IMG/VR virus record: IMGVR_UViG_3300023210_000013
Location: 1-64,000 of that record
Origin: a virus
Length of the DNA stretch: 64,000 nucleotides
Reading direction: 5' to 3' (one strand)
The position numbers and the translations under genes were made by a program. Under the pieces are notes generated by a model. The model saw only the letters and a list, made by a program, of their open reading frames with translations, did not search any database and had not been told where the DNA came from. Shown piece by piece: positions 7,119 to 16,100 of this stretch (its first letter is position 1; the number at the start of each line of letters is the position of its first letter).

Positions 7119-7361
7119 TTATTTCTTTTTGTTTTTGCTACCTGCAGGCCTGCCTCTACGCTTTGTACCTTTGGCAGCATCAATAACATCTTTAGATTGT
7201 TCTACTACATCACCCATTTCTGTAGCAACGTTTTTTGCTCTAGACTTAACTTCTTTTACAACAGCTATTGCTTTTTCATCAACAGTTGTTTTAGACCAAA
7301 CCCATTTCCAAGATTTAGATAAAGAAAAATTCCAGATAGAACTTAATATTTTTTTAATCAT
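7119..7361 (-). CDS. Small protein with AT-hook-like tail (80 aa)
   Basis: Two parts are visible. The N-terminal 30 residues are aromatic and probably membrane- or interface-seeking (ILSSIWNFSLSKSWKWVWSK). The C-terminal end is highly basic with K-R-R-G-R-P-A-G-S-K-N-K-K-K, whose G-R-P core matches an AT-hook minor-groove binder. A helical linker joins them. An AT-rich genome gives such a hook many targets, so a role in holding or organising phage DNA at a membrane or inside the virion is possible but inferred. It ends two bases before the holin-like gene starts. A promoter-motif copy lies in the gap just upstream. Confidence 0.6.
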   Translation of the reverse strand: MIKKILSSIWNFSLSKSWKWVWSKTTVDEKAIAVVKEVKSRAKNVATEMGDVVEQSKDVIDAAKGTKRRGRPAGSKNKKK

Positions 7362-7386
7362 TTTATTTACTCTTAAGGATTTATAC

Positions 7387-7400
7387 TATAATATACAAAA
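7387..7400 (-). promoter_or_regulatory. Copy of the phage promoter motif
   Basis: The - strand reads TTTTGTATATTATA here, about 25 bases before the ATG at 7361. The same 14-mer stands at 7803-7816 and 57281-57294, and with one change at 13134-13147. It lies in one of the few gaps of the leftward operon. A promoter role is inferred from position and recurrence. Confidence 0.55.
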
Positions 7401-7427
7401 AAACTAAACGTTTTCAAAATCAATATA

Positions 7428-7736
7428 TTATACGTTTTTTAATCTTTCATTTTCTTTTTCAAGAAACTCAACTTTAACACGTAGAGCATGAACTTCAGCT
7501 GTTAATGTTAAGACTTGTTGTCTCATTAAATCTTTTGCTTCTGCTGAAGAAGCTAGTAAAGATTCCATATTTCTTACTCTAGCTTTTAAATCATCTCTAT
7601 ATTGCATTCCGTCATCGTTTGCTAACTCAAATTGTTGTATATCTTTTTTGGCTTTTATTTTAGTTTCAATTAAACGCCACAGACCGGTGCTACCTGCAAC
7701 AGTTGTAATCATTATTAATATTTCAGTTAACTCCAC
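7428..7736 (-). CDS. Membrane-anchored coiled-coil protein (102 aa)
   Basis: One N-terminal hydrophobic segment (about residues 3-22, with ILIMITTVAGSTGLW) is followed by a basic stretch and a long coiled coil (about 35-100, with leucine heptads in LTLTAEVHALRVKVEFLEKENERL). This is the shape of small phage membrane proteins such as inner-membrane spanins, but no clear partner outer spanin is adjacent. The start shown is GTG at 7736; an ATG at 7712 would remove eight residues of the hydrophobic segment. It is the first gene of the leftward block after the divergent promoter region. Confidence 0.6.
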   Translation of the reverse strand: MELTEILIMITTVAGSTGLWRLIETKIKAKKDIQQFELANDDGMQYRDDLKARVRNMESLLASSAEAKDLMRQQVLTLTAEVHALRVKVEFLEKENERLKNV

Positions 7737-7781
7737 TTAGATATAAATTACTTAATAAAAAATTATTTTATGCAAAAGCTG

Positions 7782-7789
7782 TATCTTTG
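7782..7789 (+). promoter_or_regulatory. Possible host-type -7 box (TATCTTTG)
   Basis: TATCTTTG fits the Bacteroidetes -7 pattern TAnnTTTG and lies in the divergent gap, oriented towards the gene at 7867. No TTG/TTTG element is seen at the right distance upstream, and the leader would be about 70 bases, so the call is weak. Confidence 0.3.
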
Positions 7790-7802
7790 CTTTGCACTTA
7801 TA

Positions 7803-7816
7803 TATAATATACAAAA
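7803..7816 (-). promoter_or_regulatory. Copy of the phage promoter motif in the divergent region
   Basis: The - strand reads TTTTGTATATTATA, identical to the copies at 7387-7400 and 57281-57294. It lies in the 130-base gap between divergent genes and would serve the leftward gene starting at 7736. On the other strand it reads TATAATATAC, which resembles a -10 box, so rightward activity cannot be excluded. Confidence 0.55.
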
Positions 7817-7866
7817 TCTTTGCGTAAAAGTGAAGAATAACTTTTAAAAATTTAAATTAAATCAAT

Positions 7867-8058
7867 ATGAGCAACGTAACAAAAGAAGTGTTTAATCACA
7901 AACTAACAGTGCAGTTTTTACCTGCAGAACCTTTAGTAGGTTTAAACATACATAATACACATGTAATATGTGCAGATGAAATCCCTAGACCATTGTTTGG
8001 TTTAGAACTAGGGTTTTTATTTTTTACCATAAGCTACACAAACGTAAGCTGGAAATAA
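7867..8058 (+). CDS. Small hypothetical protein (63 aa)
   Basis: This short protein has beta-prone segments and a hydrophobic C-terminal half (GLELGFLFFTISYTNVSW). It has no signal peptide and no recognised family. It is the first rightward gene after the divergent region and is closed off by its own strong terminator, so it is probably transcribed separately from the ribonucleotide reductase genes, as an early or stand-alone gene. Confidence 0.6.
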   Translation: MSNVTKEVFNHKLTVQFLPAEPLVGLNIHNTHVICADEIPRPLFGLELGFLFFTISYTNVSWK

Positions 8059-8114
8059 ATTCAATTTCCTTTGGTAAAAACTTTCAATTTTTGTAAATTG
8101 AATATACAAGATAA

Positions 8115-8160
8115 AGCTATGGTATCAATATAATATTTTTGATAGCATAGCTATTTTTTT
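8115..8160 (+). terminator. Strong hairpin terminator
   Basis: AGCTATGGTATCAA (8115-8128) and TTGATAGCATAGCT (8139-8152) pair along 14 positions with a single G-G mismatch and a 10-base loop. A run of T (8154-8160) follows. It ends the transcript of the gene at 7867-8058. A smaller hairpin (TTCAATTT, loop TTGT, AAATTGAA) lies just before it. Confidence 0.85.
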
Positions 8161-8186
8161 CTCAAAATTATTTTAAAACAATAAAT

Positions 8187-9167
8187 ATGAACAAAGACAT
8201 TTTTAGTCCCAGGGTAAATATATTGCCCTATGAGTACCCTCAGTTATTAGCATATAAAGATGCTATTAGACATTCTTATTGGATAGATACTGAGTTTAAT
8301 TTTACAGAAGATATTCAAGACTTTAAAGTCACTATATCAAAAGAAGAAAGAGATGTCATTAAAAAGACTATGTTGGCCATTGCTCAAATAGAAGTTAATG
8401 TAAAAACTTTTTGGGCAGACCTTTATAAGAGAATGCCTATTACTGAAGTGGGTGATGTTGGGATGACATTTGCTGAATCTGAAGTAAGACATAAAGATGC
8501 TTACGCTAGGTTGCTTAGAATACTAGGACTTGAAAAAGAATTCCAAACTGTTATTGATGTACCGGCTATTGCAGGTAGACTTAAGTACTTAAAGAAGTAC
8601 CTAAATGGTACACGTTCTAAAGATAACAAGATGTATACTAAATCAGTGCTGTTATTTTCTTTATTTATAGAGCACGTAAGTTTGTTTAGTCAGTTCTTAA
8701 TCATGATGAGCTTTAACAAAGAAAAGAATGTCTTTAAAGGTATATCTAATGTTGTTGAGGCAACATCAAAAGAAGAAGATATCCACGGTAACTTTGGTGC
8801 TGAACTTATTAATATCATTAAAAAAGAAAACCCTGAGTGGTTTGATGAAGAGTTTGAGGAATTAATTTATTCTGCATGTAGAAAAGCTTATAGAGCTGAA
8901 TGTGGTATACTAGACTGGATCTTTGAACAAGGTGAACTTAGCTTTTTACCACAAAATACAATACAGCATTTTATTAAAAATAGATTTAACAACTCACTAG
9001 AAAAGATAGGTATGAAACCAATCTTTGAAGTTGACTTAGAACTATTAAAGTCCACTGAGTGGTTTGATATAGAAATACTAGGAACCAAAGAAGGAGACTT
9101 CTTTTATAAGAAGAGTGTGGATTACAACAAGAAAAGCAAGAGCATCACAGAAGATGACTTATTTTAA
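8187..9167 (+). CDS. nrdB: Ribonucleotide reductase class I, small (beta) subunit
   Basis: This is the radical-generating subunit of aerobic ribonucleotide reductase, which makes dNTPs with the alpha subunit at 9332. Metal ligands can be placed at E69, at E99 and H102 in the E-x-x-R/H helix, at E162 and at E197 and H200 (EEDIH). The radical tyrosine is Y106 (H-K-D-A-Y), four residues after H102 as in typical NrdB. The C-terminal tail ends in acidic and aromatic residues (EDDLF), the usual alpha-binding tail. At 326 residues it is a normal length. The ATG at 8187 follows an A-rich leader after a terminator. In phages these genes feed replication with nucleotides recycled from the host. The gene comes before the alpha subunit, the reverse of the common order. 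Confidence 0.92.
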   Translation: MNKDIFSPRVNILPYEYPQLLAYKDAIRHSYWIDTEFNFTEDIQDFKVTISKEERDVIKKTMLAIAQIEVNVKTFWADLYKRMPITEVGDVGMTFAESEVRHKDAYARLLRILGLEKEFQTVIDVPAIAGRLKYLKKYLNGTRSKDNKMYTKSVLLFSLFIEHVSLFSQFLIMMSFNKEKNVFKGISNVVEATSKEEDIHGNFGAELINIIKKENPEWFDEEFEELIYSACRKAYRAECGILDWIFEQGELSFLPQNTIQHFIKNRFNNSLEKIGMKPIFEVDLELLKSTEWFDIEILGTKEGDFFYKKSVDYNKKSKSITEDDLF

Positions 9168-9179
9168 AAATTAATACAA

Positions 9180-9323
9180 TGTCAGAAAGTACACAAACAA
9201 ATGGTAACACCCAACTAAACAATGAAAGAGGAAACTTTAATCAAAGAGTTTCTAAATTTTCAATGTTGGGTAAATCCAAAAAAGTCCAATGGGACGGTAA
9301 AAGAAGAAACAGAACAATATAAA
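9180..9323 (+). CDS. Possible small basic protein between nrdB and nrdA (47 aa)
   Basis: An ATG 12 bases after the nrdB stop opens a 47-residue frame, polar and asparagine-rich at first and basic at the end (GKRRNRTI). It ends eight bases before the nrdA start, which is typical operon spacing. A competing frame from ATG 9222 to TGA 9359 encodes 45 residues with a more protein-like look (with FLNFQCWVNPKK) and overlaps the nrdA start. Only one is likely to be real; I prefer the first because of its start position. No family is recognised for either. Confidence 0.45.
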
Positions 9324-9331
9324 AAACTAAC

Positions 9332-10957
9332 ATGGAATATAATAACTATTACTGGCTGAATGAAGACAGCCGTACATTTTTATCAAGGGGGTATATAACA
9401 GAAACCCCTGAACAAAGAATCAAAGACATTGCTATTAAAGCAGAAAAGTATTTGAATATAAAAGGATTTGCAGAAAAGTTTGAACACTACATGGCCAAAG
9501 GGTATTACTCTTTGTCTACCCCGGTGTGGATTAACTTTGGTAAAGCAAAAGGATTACCTATCAGTTGTTACGGATCTAACGTAGATGACAACTTGGACAG
9601 TATATTAAATGCTGGCCGTGAAATTGGAATGATGTCTAAGTATGGAGGTGGAACTTCAGCTTACTTAGGAAACATTAGAGAAAGAGGTGCTCCTATTTCT
9701 ACAGGAGGATTTGCAGATGGACCAATTCATTATGCTAAGATATATGATACTGTGGTAGATGTATGTAAACAATCTGAAGCAAGACGTGGAGCATGTGCAG
9801 TGTACTTACCTGTAGAGCATGCTGACATTTTAGAGTTTTTAGATATTGGGACAGATGGTAATCCTATTCAAAACCTTCAATATGGTGTCACAGTTGGTGA
9901 TGCCTGGATGGAAGAGATGAAAGCAGGGGACAAAAGCAAACGTAAAGTTTGGGCCAAGATCATTCAAAATAGAAGTGAGATTGGTTTTCCATACATAATG
10001 TTTAAAGATAATTCTAATAATAATTCTCCTTATAAAGAGTTAGGACTAGAGATCACTGCTTCAAACCTATGTTCTGAAATACAATTACCTACAGACAGTT
10101 ATAATTCTTTTGTTTGTTGCTTAGGATCCATTAACCTGTTACACTGGGATGAGATTAAAGAAACAGATGCTGTAGAAACATATGTGTATTTTCTTAATGC
10201 AGTAATGGATGAGTTTATTATTAAGGCAGAAACAATGCCCGGTATGAAGAGAGCTTATAATTTTGCAAAAAATCACAGAGCTGTTGGTCTAGGTGTTATG
10301 GGTTACCATTCATTATTTCAATCTAAGCTTATTGAGTTTGACTCACTACAAGCTAAAGGTTTAAACAGTGAAATATTTAGAACTCTTAAAGACAGAAGTG
10401 AAATAGCATCAAGAAAGTTACATACAGAACACGGATACAATTCTATTAGGGATGGTTATGCTAACACAACCTTAATTGCCATTGCTCCAACTAAATCTAG
10501 TTCGTTCATTCACGGGGCTGTAAGTATGGGTATTGAGCCTATTAAGTCTAATTACTTTATCAAAGATCTTGCTAAGTCTAAAACGGTGTATAAGAATCCT
10601 TTCTTAGAAGCTCAGTTAGAAAAGCATGGTTTAAATAATACTAAGACTTGGCAATCTATACTTAAGAAAGATGGAAGTGTACAACACTTAGACTTTCCTA
10701 ATAAAGAAGTGTTTAAATCTTTTGTTGAAATATCTCCTAAAGAAATTGTATTACAAGCGGCTCAAAGACAAAAGTATATTGACCAGTCACAGTCATTAAA
10801 CTTAATGATAGATCCATCTGTCTCAGCTAAAGATATAAATAAGTTATATATGTATGCTTGGGAAGAAGGTGTAAAGACTTTGTATTATCAGTTTAGTAAA
10901 AGTAGTGCTCAGGATTTTGCACGTAATATATTAGAATGCTCTAGTTGTGAAGGTTAA
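9332..10957 (+). CDS. nrdA: Ribonucleotide reductase class I, large (alpha) subunit
   Basis: The catalytic subunit reduces ribonucleotides to deoxyribonucleotides. Visible residues are C79 (I-S-C-Y-G-S-N) and C262 or C263 (VCCLGSINL) as the redox pair; N245, C247 and E249 in NLCSEI as the active-site radical cysteine and its partners; the phosphate-binding IAPTKSSS; the radical-transfer pair Y518-Y519 in KTLYYQ; and the C-terminal C536-x-x-C539 that is reduced by a thioredoxin or glutaredoxin. It is 541 residues long. It begins directly with WLNEDSRTFLSRGY, so the N-terminal ATP-cone of cellular NrdA is absent, which suggests loss of dATP feedback inhibition, as in other phage enzymes. The next gene overlaps its end by 11 bases. 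Confidence 0.92.
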   Translation: MEYNNYYWLNEDSRTFLSRGYITETPEQRIKDIAIKAEKYLNIKGFAEKFEHYMAKGYYSLSTPVWINFGKAKGLPISCYGSNVDDNLDSILNAGREIGMMSKYGGGTSAYLGNIRERGAPISTGGFADGPIHYAKIYDTVVDVCKQSEARRGACAVYLPVEHADILEFLDIGTDGNPIQNLQYGVTVGDAWMEEMKAGDKSKRKVWAKIIQNRSEIGFPYIMFKDNSNNNSPYKELGLEITASNLCSEIQLPTDSYNSFVCCLGSINLLHWDEIKETDAVETYVYFLNAVMDEFIIKAETMPGMKRAYNFAKNHRAVGLGVMGYHSLFQSKLIEFDSLQAKGLNSEIFRTLKDRSEIASRKLHTEHGYNSIRDGYANTTLIAIAPTKSSSFIHGAVSMGIEPIKSNYFIKDLAKSKTVYKNPFLEAQLEKHGLNNTKTWQSILKKDGSVQHLDFPNKEVFKSFVEISPKEIVLQAAQRQKYIDQSQSLNLMIDPSVSAKDINKLYMYAWEEGVKTLYYQFSKSSAQDFARNILECSSCEG

Positions 10958-11213
10958 TAAAAAATTACTTAAGTTATTAGCTTATACAAATAAGCTTACA
11001 ACATATCAAAAGATTGCATCCCGTATAGGTTATATGGGTGCAGGCTTTTTGATTGCAGCTCAATGGACTTTAGAACCTGCTTTATTTATAGTAGGGTTTA
11101 TTTTTGTAATAGTGCAAACATCATCCAGGAAACAATGGAATTTAGTTGTGTTGAACTTAAATGGTTTGATTGCTTGGACTGTGCATTTTATACAAACTTA
11201 TTTAGCACAGTAA
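10947..11213 (+). CDS. Small membrane protein after nrdA (88 aa)
   Basis: The protein has a basic, amphipathic N-terminus and two to three hydrophobic helices (about 28-40, 45-58 and 66-84) with short loops, and a K-Q-W-N motif between them. It is a small inner-membrane protein of unknown function. The start is GTG at 10947, which overlaps nrdA by 11 bases; no ATG lies near. It is the last gene of this strand block. Its stop codon directly abuts the stop of the thioredoxin-like gene on the other strand, with no space for a separate terminator. Confidence 0.6.
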   Translation: MKVNKKLLKLLAYTNKLTTYQKIASRIGYMGAGFLIAAQWTLEPALFIVGFIFVIVQTSSRKQWNLVVLNLNGLIAWTVHFIQTYLAQ

Positions 11214-11612
11214 TTAAAATTGAGAAGATTTTTTTGCATCTTGAATAGCTTCTTTTAATTCAGGTAGTTCAACCGGGCATAAAAAATCTAAACTTGCTTT
11301 AAATGTAGTTTCAAGAACACCATCAACAAATATCATAATTGTTGGTGTTGTTCTTACTCTATATTTTTTTTTGCTTGATGGAGAATCAGCAATGTTACAT
11401 CTATAATATTTAACTCCTGTTAGTTTTTCCCAACCTTGAAAGGCATTATGCTTATTAAAGTCAGCATAAAACTCCACAATTATAACAGAAGTTGCATCAC
11501 TAAATTTATCTTTTCCACTAACCTTAGATTCAAAATTTGCATCAGTAATGTACTCTTGACTATATGTTGTAAAAGAAATTAATAGTATTATAAAAGTTAA
11601 TAGCTTTTTCAT
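11214..11612 (-). CDS. Secreted thioredoxin-fold protein lacking CxxC (132 aa)
   Basis: Residues 1-18 are a clear signal peptide (MKKLLTFIILLISFTTYS followed by Q), so the protein should be exported to the periplasm. The mature part has a thioredoxin fold: a V-E-F-Y-A strand, a long helix, a C-N-I-A-D strand and the cis-proline loop T-T-P90-T. At the active-site position, where W-C-x-x-C is expected, it reads F-N-K-H-N, so both cysteines are asparagine (N53 and N56). It cannot act as a dithiol reductase and is more likely a binding or scaffold protein. Two cysteines lie elsewhere. It is the last gene of a small envelope cassette with the coiled-coil protein and the barrel. Confidence 0.75.
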   Translation of the reverse strand: MKKLLTFIILLISFTTYSQEYITDANFESKVSGKDKFSDATSVIIVEFYADFNKHNAFQGWEKLTGVKYYRCNIADSPSSKKKYRVRTTPTIMIFVDGVLETTFKASLDFLCPVELPELKEAIQDAKKSSQF

Positions 11613-11617
11613 AATGA

Positions 11618-11902
11618 TTAAGGTTTCTTACTTATCTCATATACTCTTTCTTCCATTTTATCAAATTTCCGTAAAAGCATTTCAACATCTTTTTGGGTAT
11701 CCATAATAGCTTCTCTAATTGCCTCATCCTTCATATCAAACTCAATACGTTGAATTGTGGGTTCTGGTAATTTTTTTGCTTCTGCTATATCAGCTTGTAA
11801 TACAAAATACATGCTTGATAATGACACCACACCTCCTATAATAATACCTAATGTTTTTAAATCTAAAGTTACTTTAGTATTCTCTCCTATTTCTTTACTC
11901 AT
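11618..11902 (-). CDS. Membrane-anchored coiled-coil protein (94 aa)
   Basis: One hydrophobic segment (about residues 17-37, LGIIIGGVVSLSSMYFVLQAD) follows a polar N-terminus. The rest is a charged coiled coil (EAIREAIMDTQKDVEMLLRKFDKMEERVYE). The layout fits an inner-membrane protein with the coil in the periplasm or cytoplasm. It resembles small conserved phage proteins often found near lysis or structural genes, but no named family is assigned. It has the same topology as the protein at 7428-7736 but no clear sequence relation. Gaps to both neighbours are under 10 bases, so the three genes are one unit. Confidence 0.6.
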   Translation of the reverse strand: MSKEIGENTKVTLDLKTLGIIIGGVVSLSSMYFVLQADIAEAKKLPEPTIQRIEFDMKDEAIREAIMDTQKDVEMLLRKFDKMEERVYEISKKP

Positions 11903-11911
11903 TGTAATTTA

Positions 11912-13093
11912 TTATTTAATAGTATAGTTTATACCAAAAGTTGTTTGAAATAGTTTGCTGTCCCACATTTTTGTAAATTCTCCTTCCATAAATACACCAA
12001 AGTTTTTTCCTACTTTCCAACCTAAAGAAGCACCAAAAGAATAATCAATCCACTGCTCTGGTTCAGCATCTGTTTTTAAACCGCCTATACCCCAATTATT
12101 TCTATTAAGGTAAGTTGCTCTTTCATCTCCTTGTATATATCTATGATAGGGTAGTATATAATTACCGTATGCGTGTACCCAAAAGTTATTTTCATAATGA
12201 TAAAAATCAAAACCAACAATAGGAGCTATCTCACCAAATGCAGATAGTGCATTCCATCTTTCTTGATTATATCTATTCATTAAATCTGTAAAAATAGTTT
12301 CTCTAAACTCTAAGTCAGTATCAGCAACTCTTACTCCATTGGGATCAATCCAGTACCAGTCATTAGTTGTATCACCATTTTCATCTGTTTCTGTATAAAA
12401 GATATCATCATAACCATAATCAAACCCTAAAGTATACCAAGGGTTTACCGGATTACCATTAACATCTGTTTCATTTAACCATATTTCTATAGGATTATAA
12501 CCGTAAGGTCTGTCATGTCTTCTATAGACAGCACCGGCAGATATGCTAAACTTATTACCAATAGGTAGTCTAGCTCTTACTTCAGCAGATTGATACTTTA
12601 AATTAATTGTTCCTACTTCTCTTGACTCAGCTTTAACTATATGATACTTACCTGTGTGTTTTAAAAACACTCTGTGATTTTTATACTCAATTCCACGGAA
12701 CCTTTCTCTTTCAATATGGAATTGATATTCTAAACCTTGTATAGCTGAAGAAGGTGCTGAAAATGCCAGTTGGTTTTCTGTGCCATCATAAAAGTTTTTG
12801 GGTTTTCTTTCATAATCAAAACGTGCTAGTTTACGTATACCAAAACCTATACGGTAATCAAATGGATATTTAATTGTGTTATCCTCTACTCTAGGAATAG
12901 AATAGATACTACCATCATTATTTGTTCTAACAAAATAACTACGTTCTTTTTCTTCTACAGAATTAGAAACATCTCCTGATCCATATATAGTTCCATACTT
13001 AAGAAAGTCATGAGTAAGATCTTTAAAGAAAGTTTTTTGTGCTGATGCATTTAAAGAAAATAATAAAAATAACAGACCAACGTAATACTTCAT
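11912..13093 (-). CDS. Predicted outer-membrane beta-barrel protein (393 aa)
   Basis: A signal peptide (MKYYVGLLFLLFSLNASA followed by Q) leads into a mature protein made of alternating strands rich in Y, F and W, with short turns and long polar loops, some with G-N/D repeats (for example around GDTTNDWYWIDPNG). It ends in a C-terminal strand (TTFGINYTIK) of the type that inserts into the outer membrane, though the last residue is K rather than F. These are signs of an outer-membrane barrel of about 10-14 strands. A phage-encoded barrel in a late operon may block superinfection, help release, or be carried in the virion; all are inferred. A promoter-motif copy lies 40 bases upstream. Confidence 0.65.
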   Translation of the reverse strand: MKYYVGLLFLLFSLNASAQKTFFKDLTHDFLKYGTIYGSGDVSNSVEEKERSYFVRTNNDGSIYSIPRVEDNTIKYPFDYRIGFGIRKLARFDYERKPKNFYDGTENQLAFSAPSSAIQGLEYQFHIERERFRGIEYKNHRVFLKHTGKYHIVKAESREVGTINLKYQSAEVRARLPIGNKFSISAGAVYRRHDRPYGYNPIEIWLNETDVNGNPVNPWYTLGFDYGYDDIFYTETDENGDTTNDWYWIDPNGVRVADTDLEFRETIFTDLMNRYNQERWNALSAFGEIAPIVGFDFYHYENNFWVHAYGNYILPYHRYIQGDERATYLNRNNWGIGGLKTDAEPEQWIDYSFGASLGWKVGKNFGVFMEGEFTKMWDSKLFQTTFGINYTIK

Positions 13094-13133
13094 ATTTAAT
13101 AGTTTTAAAAGGTTGTACGTTGGTTTGTACAGA

Positions 13134-13147
13134 TATAATATACTAAA
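13134..13147 (-). promoter_or_regulatory. Copy of the phage promoter motif (one mismatch)
   Basis: The - strand reads TTTAGTATATTATA, one base different from the 14-mer at 7387, 7803 and 57281. It sits in the 74-base gap between the 1906-residue protein gene and the barrel gene, so it would let the envelope cassette be expressed separately. Confidence 0.5.
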
Positions 13148-13167
13148 AATTATTTTTATATGAAAGA

Positions 13168-16100
13168 TTAATCTCCAATATAAAAGCTTCTAGTTTGAAT
13201 CATATCTTCCCATTTCTTAATTTCATATAAGATTGGAACTATATCCATAATTTCTTTCTTTATTTTCATTTGATCAGCTCTGTAACCTCTTTGATAATAT
13301 ACATCCTTATTACCATACCAATCTTCATCATTACCCGTAATAGCATATCTTAAACCTGCAGTACCAAGATCCCAAGTCTTATCCATTACATTTCCAAATT
13401 CTCCTAATGCTTTAGTTGCAGCAAAAGGACTTTCAAAAAATGCAAGCGCATCAGACATTCCTAATAAAGGAATAAACAATTGTAGTTCATCTCTAGCTCT
13501 AGTAGCTTGATACAATGATAAATTCTTTAATCTTTTTACTAAATCACTATCATCATCATCGTCTTTCCATATACCTCTTAGAGTACTAATAATTGTAAGA
13601 ATAGAAATTAAAATTGCTAATTCAGCATTAGTTCTATGTACGTTTAAAGCAGCATTAATAAACTTTTCATCATTCTGAGAACCGTCATTTTTAAAACCTT
13701 TACCTCCTTTTGTAGAAGACTCCATCCAGCTTTGCATCATTGACTTTTCTTTTTCTTTATTTTTTGCTACATTTTTAACAAAGTATAAAACAAAATTAGC
13801 CCAAGAGTTATAACGGCCTTCCATCCATCCTAGATTTTCATCATAGTATCTTTTTTGATATCTAGCTCTAATAGCAGGTACAACCCACTTATGAAATTGT
13901 GCTAGTAATTTACCCCAAGTATGAACTTGAATTACCATTCTATCTTCATGAGCATAGTTACCGTGAATTTGTTTATTAACTTCACGGATCTTCATTCTTA
14001 TATCATATCTTACTTTATCAGTAAAACTTCCTGTTTCAGTATAGATAAGATTACCCCCTGCATCTTTTGCACTTATGTTTCCTTTAAACATTTTACCAAA
14101 AGTTGGTACATCTTTTTTAATTTTAACCATAGTTGTGAAACCTTCTTTCATAACTAATTTTTGATTTGCATCATCAAAATCAAATGCATCAAATAAAGTT
14201 GATAGCTCACCGGTTGCAGGATTAAGTATATACGTATCCATAAGCAAAGCCATTCCAACTTTAGTCTGAACATTATATTCAGCTGCATCTTGAAATACAT
14301 AACCTACATTTGCAAATCTTTGGAAGTAACTTACATAGTCTCCTTGTTGACCTTGTTCTCTAATATCTGATGAAGAATCCATCATTCTAAATAAATCTAC
14401 AAAAGCTTCATACTTACTAATAGGTTGATACGGATCATATTTAGTTCCTGTAGTTTTTTTAGCAACAGCATGTGCTGTTCTATTCCACATATCTTGAAGA
14501 GCTCTTTTATTAAATTCTTTAGAAGCTCTCATATAAGCATCTCTACTAAAGAATCTTTGACCCATCATTTCTATACCATTGTTAATCCTACCTAATACGT
14601 AGTTATTAAAGTTACCAAAAACATTAAATCCTACATAAGATAATGAACTGTATGCTAGCAACTTATCTACAGCTTTTTCAACCATACCTTTAGTTACTTC
14701 AGCATTGTTGTAAAAGACCATATTCATAAAAGCCCTTGCATGCTTGGCATTATTAGAATCTTTTCCTGGTGCTAAAGCTTCTACATCATTACCTTTCTTA
14801 CCAAATGTAGAAGAGAACTTTGCAGAAATCATTTTTTTATACTTAGACTTTGCAGGTTCTTTATACTTTCTATCTTCTATAACTTTAACAAAAGCAAGTA
14901 ATGTATCTTCTATACTAGTCATTGACTCATAAGTCTGAGCCATTACACTAAACTTCAACATCGTACTTACTACATCCCAACTTAACTCTTCAGCTTTTGG
15001 TTTACTTCTTAAAGCAATTTCTTTAGATTGTAATACTCTTAACTCTGATTCAAATTCACTTGATCCAATTTTATCATCTGCATAATCTTGTTTTAAATCA
15101 ACAATATCTTGTTGAATTTTTTCAACTGCCGCTTCATCTTTTAAAGATCCAACAAACATTATTGGTAATGAATCTATAACCTCCCCGTTTTCATCTACAT
15201 TAACTCTACTTAACCTTGTAGTTTCTGTAAAGAAATCCTTCATGCTTTGTTTTTGACGTGCTACATAAGATGTAACTACATTTGGATTCTTAGAAAGTTG
15301 TGTCATTAATTTACCTTGAACTCTAGGTGTTTTACCTAGCATAAAGTCTCTTACGTTTTCAGGAAGTTGTTTTAACATTCCGTTTTCATATTGCTCTTTA
15401 ACTACCAAGTAAAAAGATTTTCTAGCCATAGCTAAAGCATCATTAGGATCAGCTTCCATAATAGCTATATACTTATCACTACGTAGATCTATAGTCTCAC
15501 CATCAACAACTGTTATAGGACGTGCTTCTGTAAACTTTTTATCAGGAAACCAATTTCTTTTTTCTGCAACCATTCCGGTTGGTACACCATCAATTAATAC
15601 AGGTGAGTTGTATATAACAGTATTTCCATACTTAGCTTGAAATTCTGCTATCTGCTCATCAGTTATACCAGCTTTAAATTCCCATATACCAAAATCACCC
15701 AACGGTAAATACTCTTGATATTGTGATCTAATTTCTTTCCACTCTTCTGTAAACTTATGGAAGTCACCATCTGTTGGTGTAAGACCAAACATACCAGCTG
15801 GAGTTTCAGGACTTTTAAAAGCACTAAATGCTTTTTTCTTATAGTATAAATCTTTATTAAATGCTATGTCTGCTTTATCAGCGGTTTTAACATCCAGTAT
15901 TTCTTTATACTGTAATGGCACACCGTCTCCATCAACTGTTTCATTATACAATGCATCATATAGATCAGTATATTTTTGACCTAATTCAACAACATATCTA
16001 CCAGTATGATTACCGTCTTTATCAGTTTCTATTATAAACTCAAAAATTTCTTTATCATTTTTACCTGGAGATAACTTTCTTAAGTAAGCTCCGGCAGCAA

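Noticed and set aside
8096-8110. ATATACAA sequence similar to the promoter motif between the gene at 7867 and nrdB
   Set aside because: It matches only part of the motif, lies upstream of a strong terminator and has no leftward gene after it.
9222-9359. 45-residue frame overlapping the start of the alpha subunit gene
   Set aside because: Its start is inside another small frame with better spacing to the previous gene, and it runs into nrdA. Kept only as an alternative in that entry.
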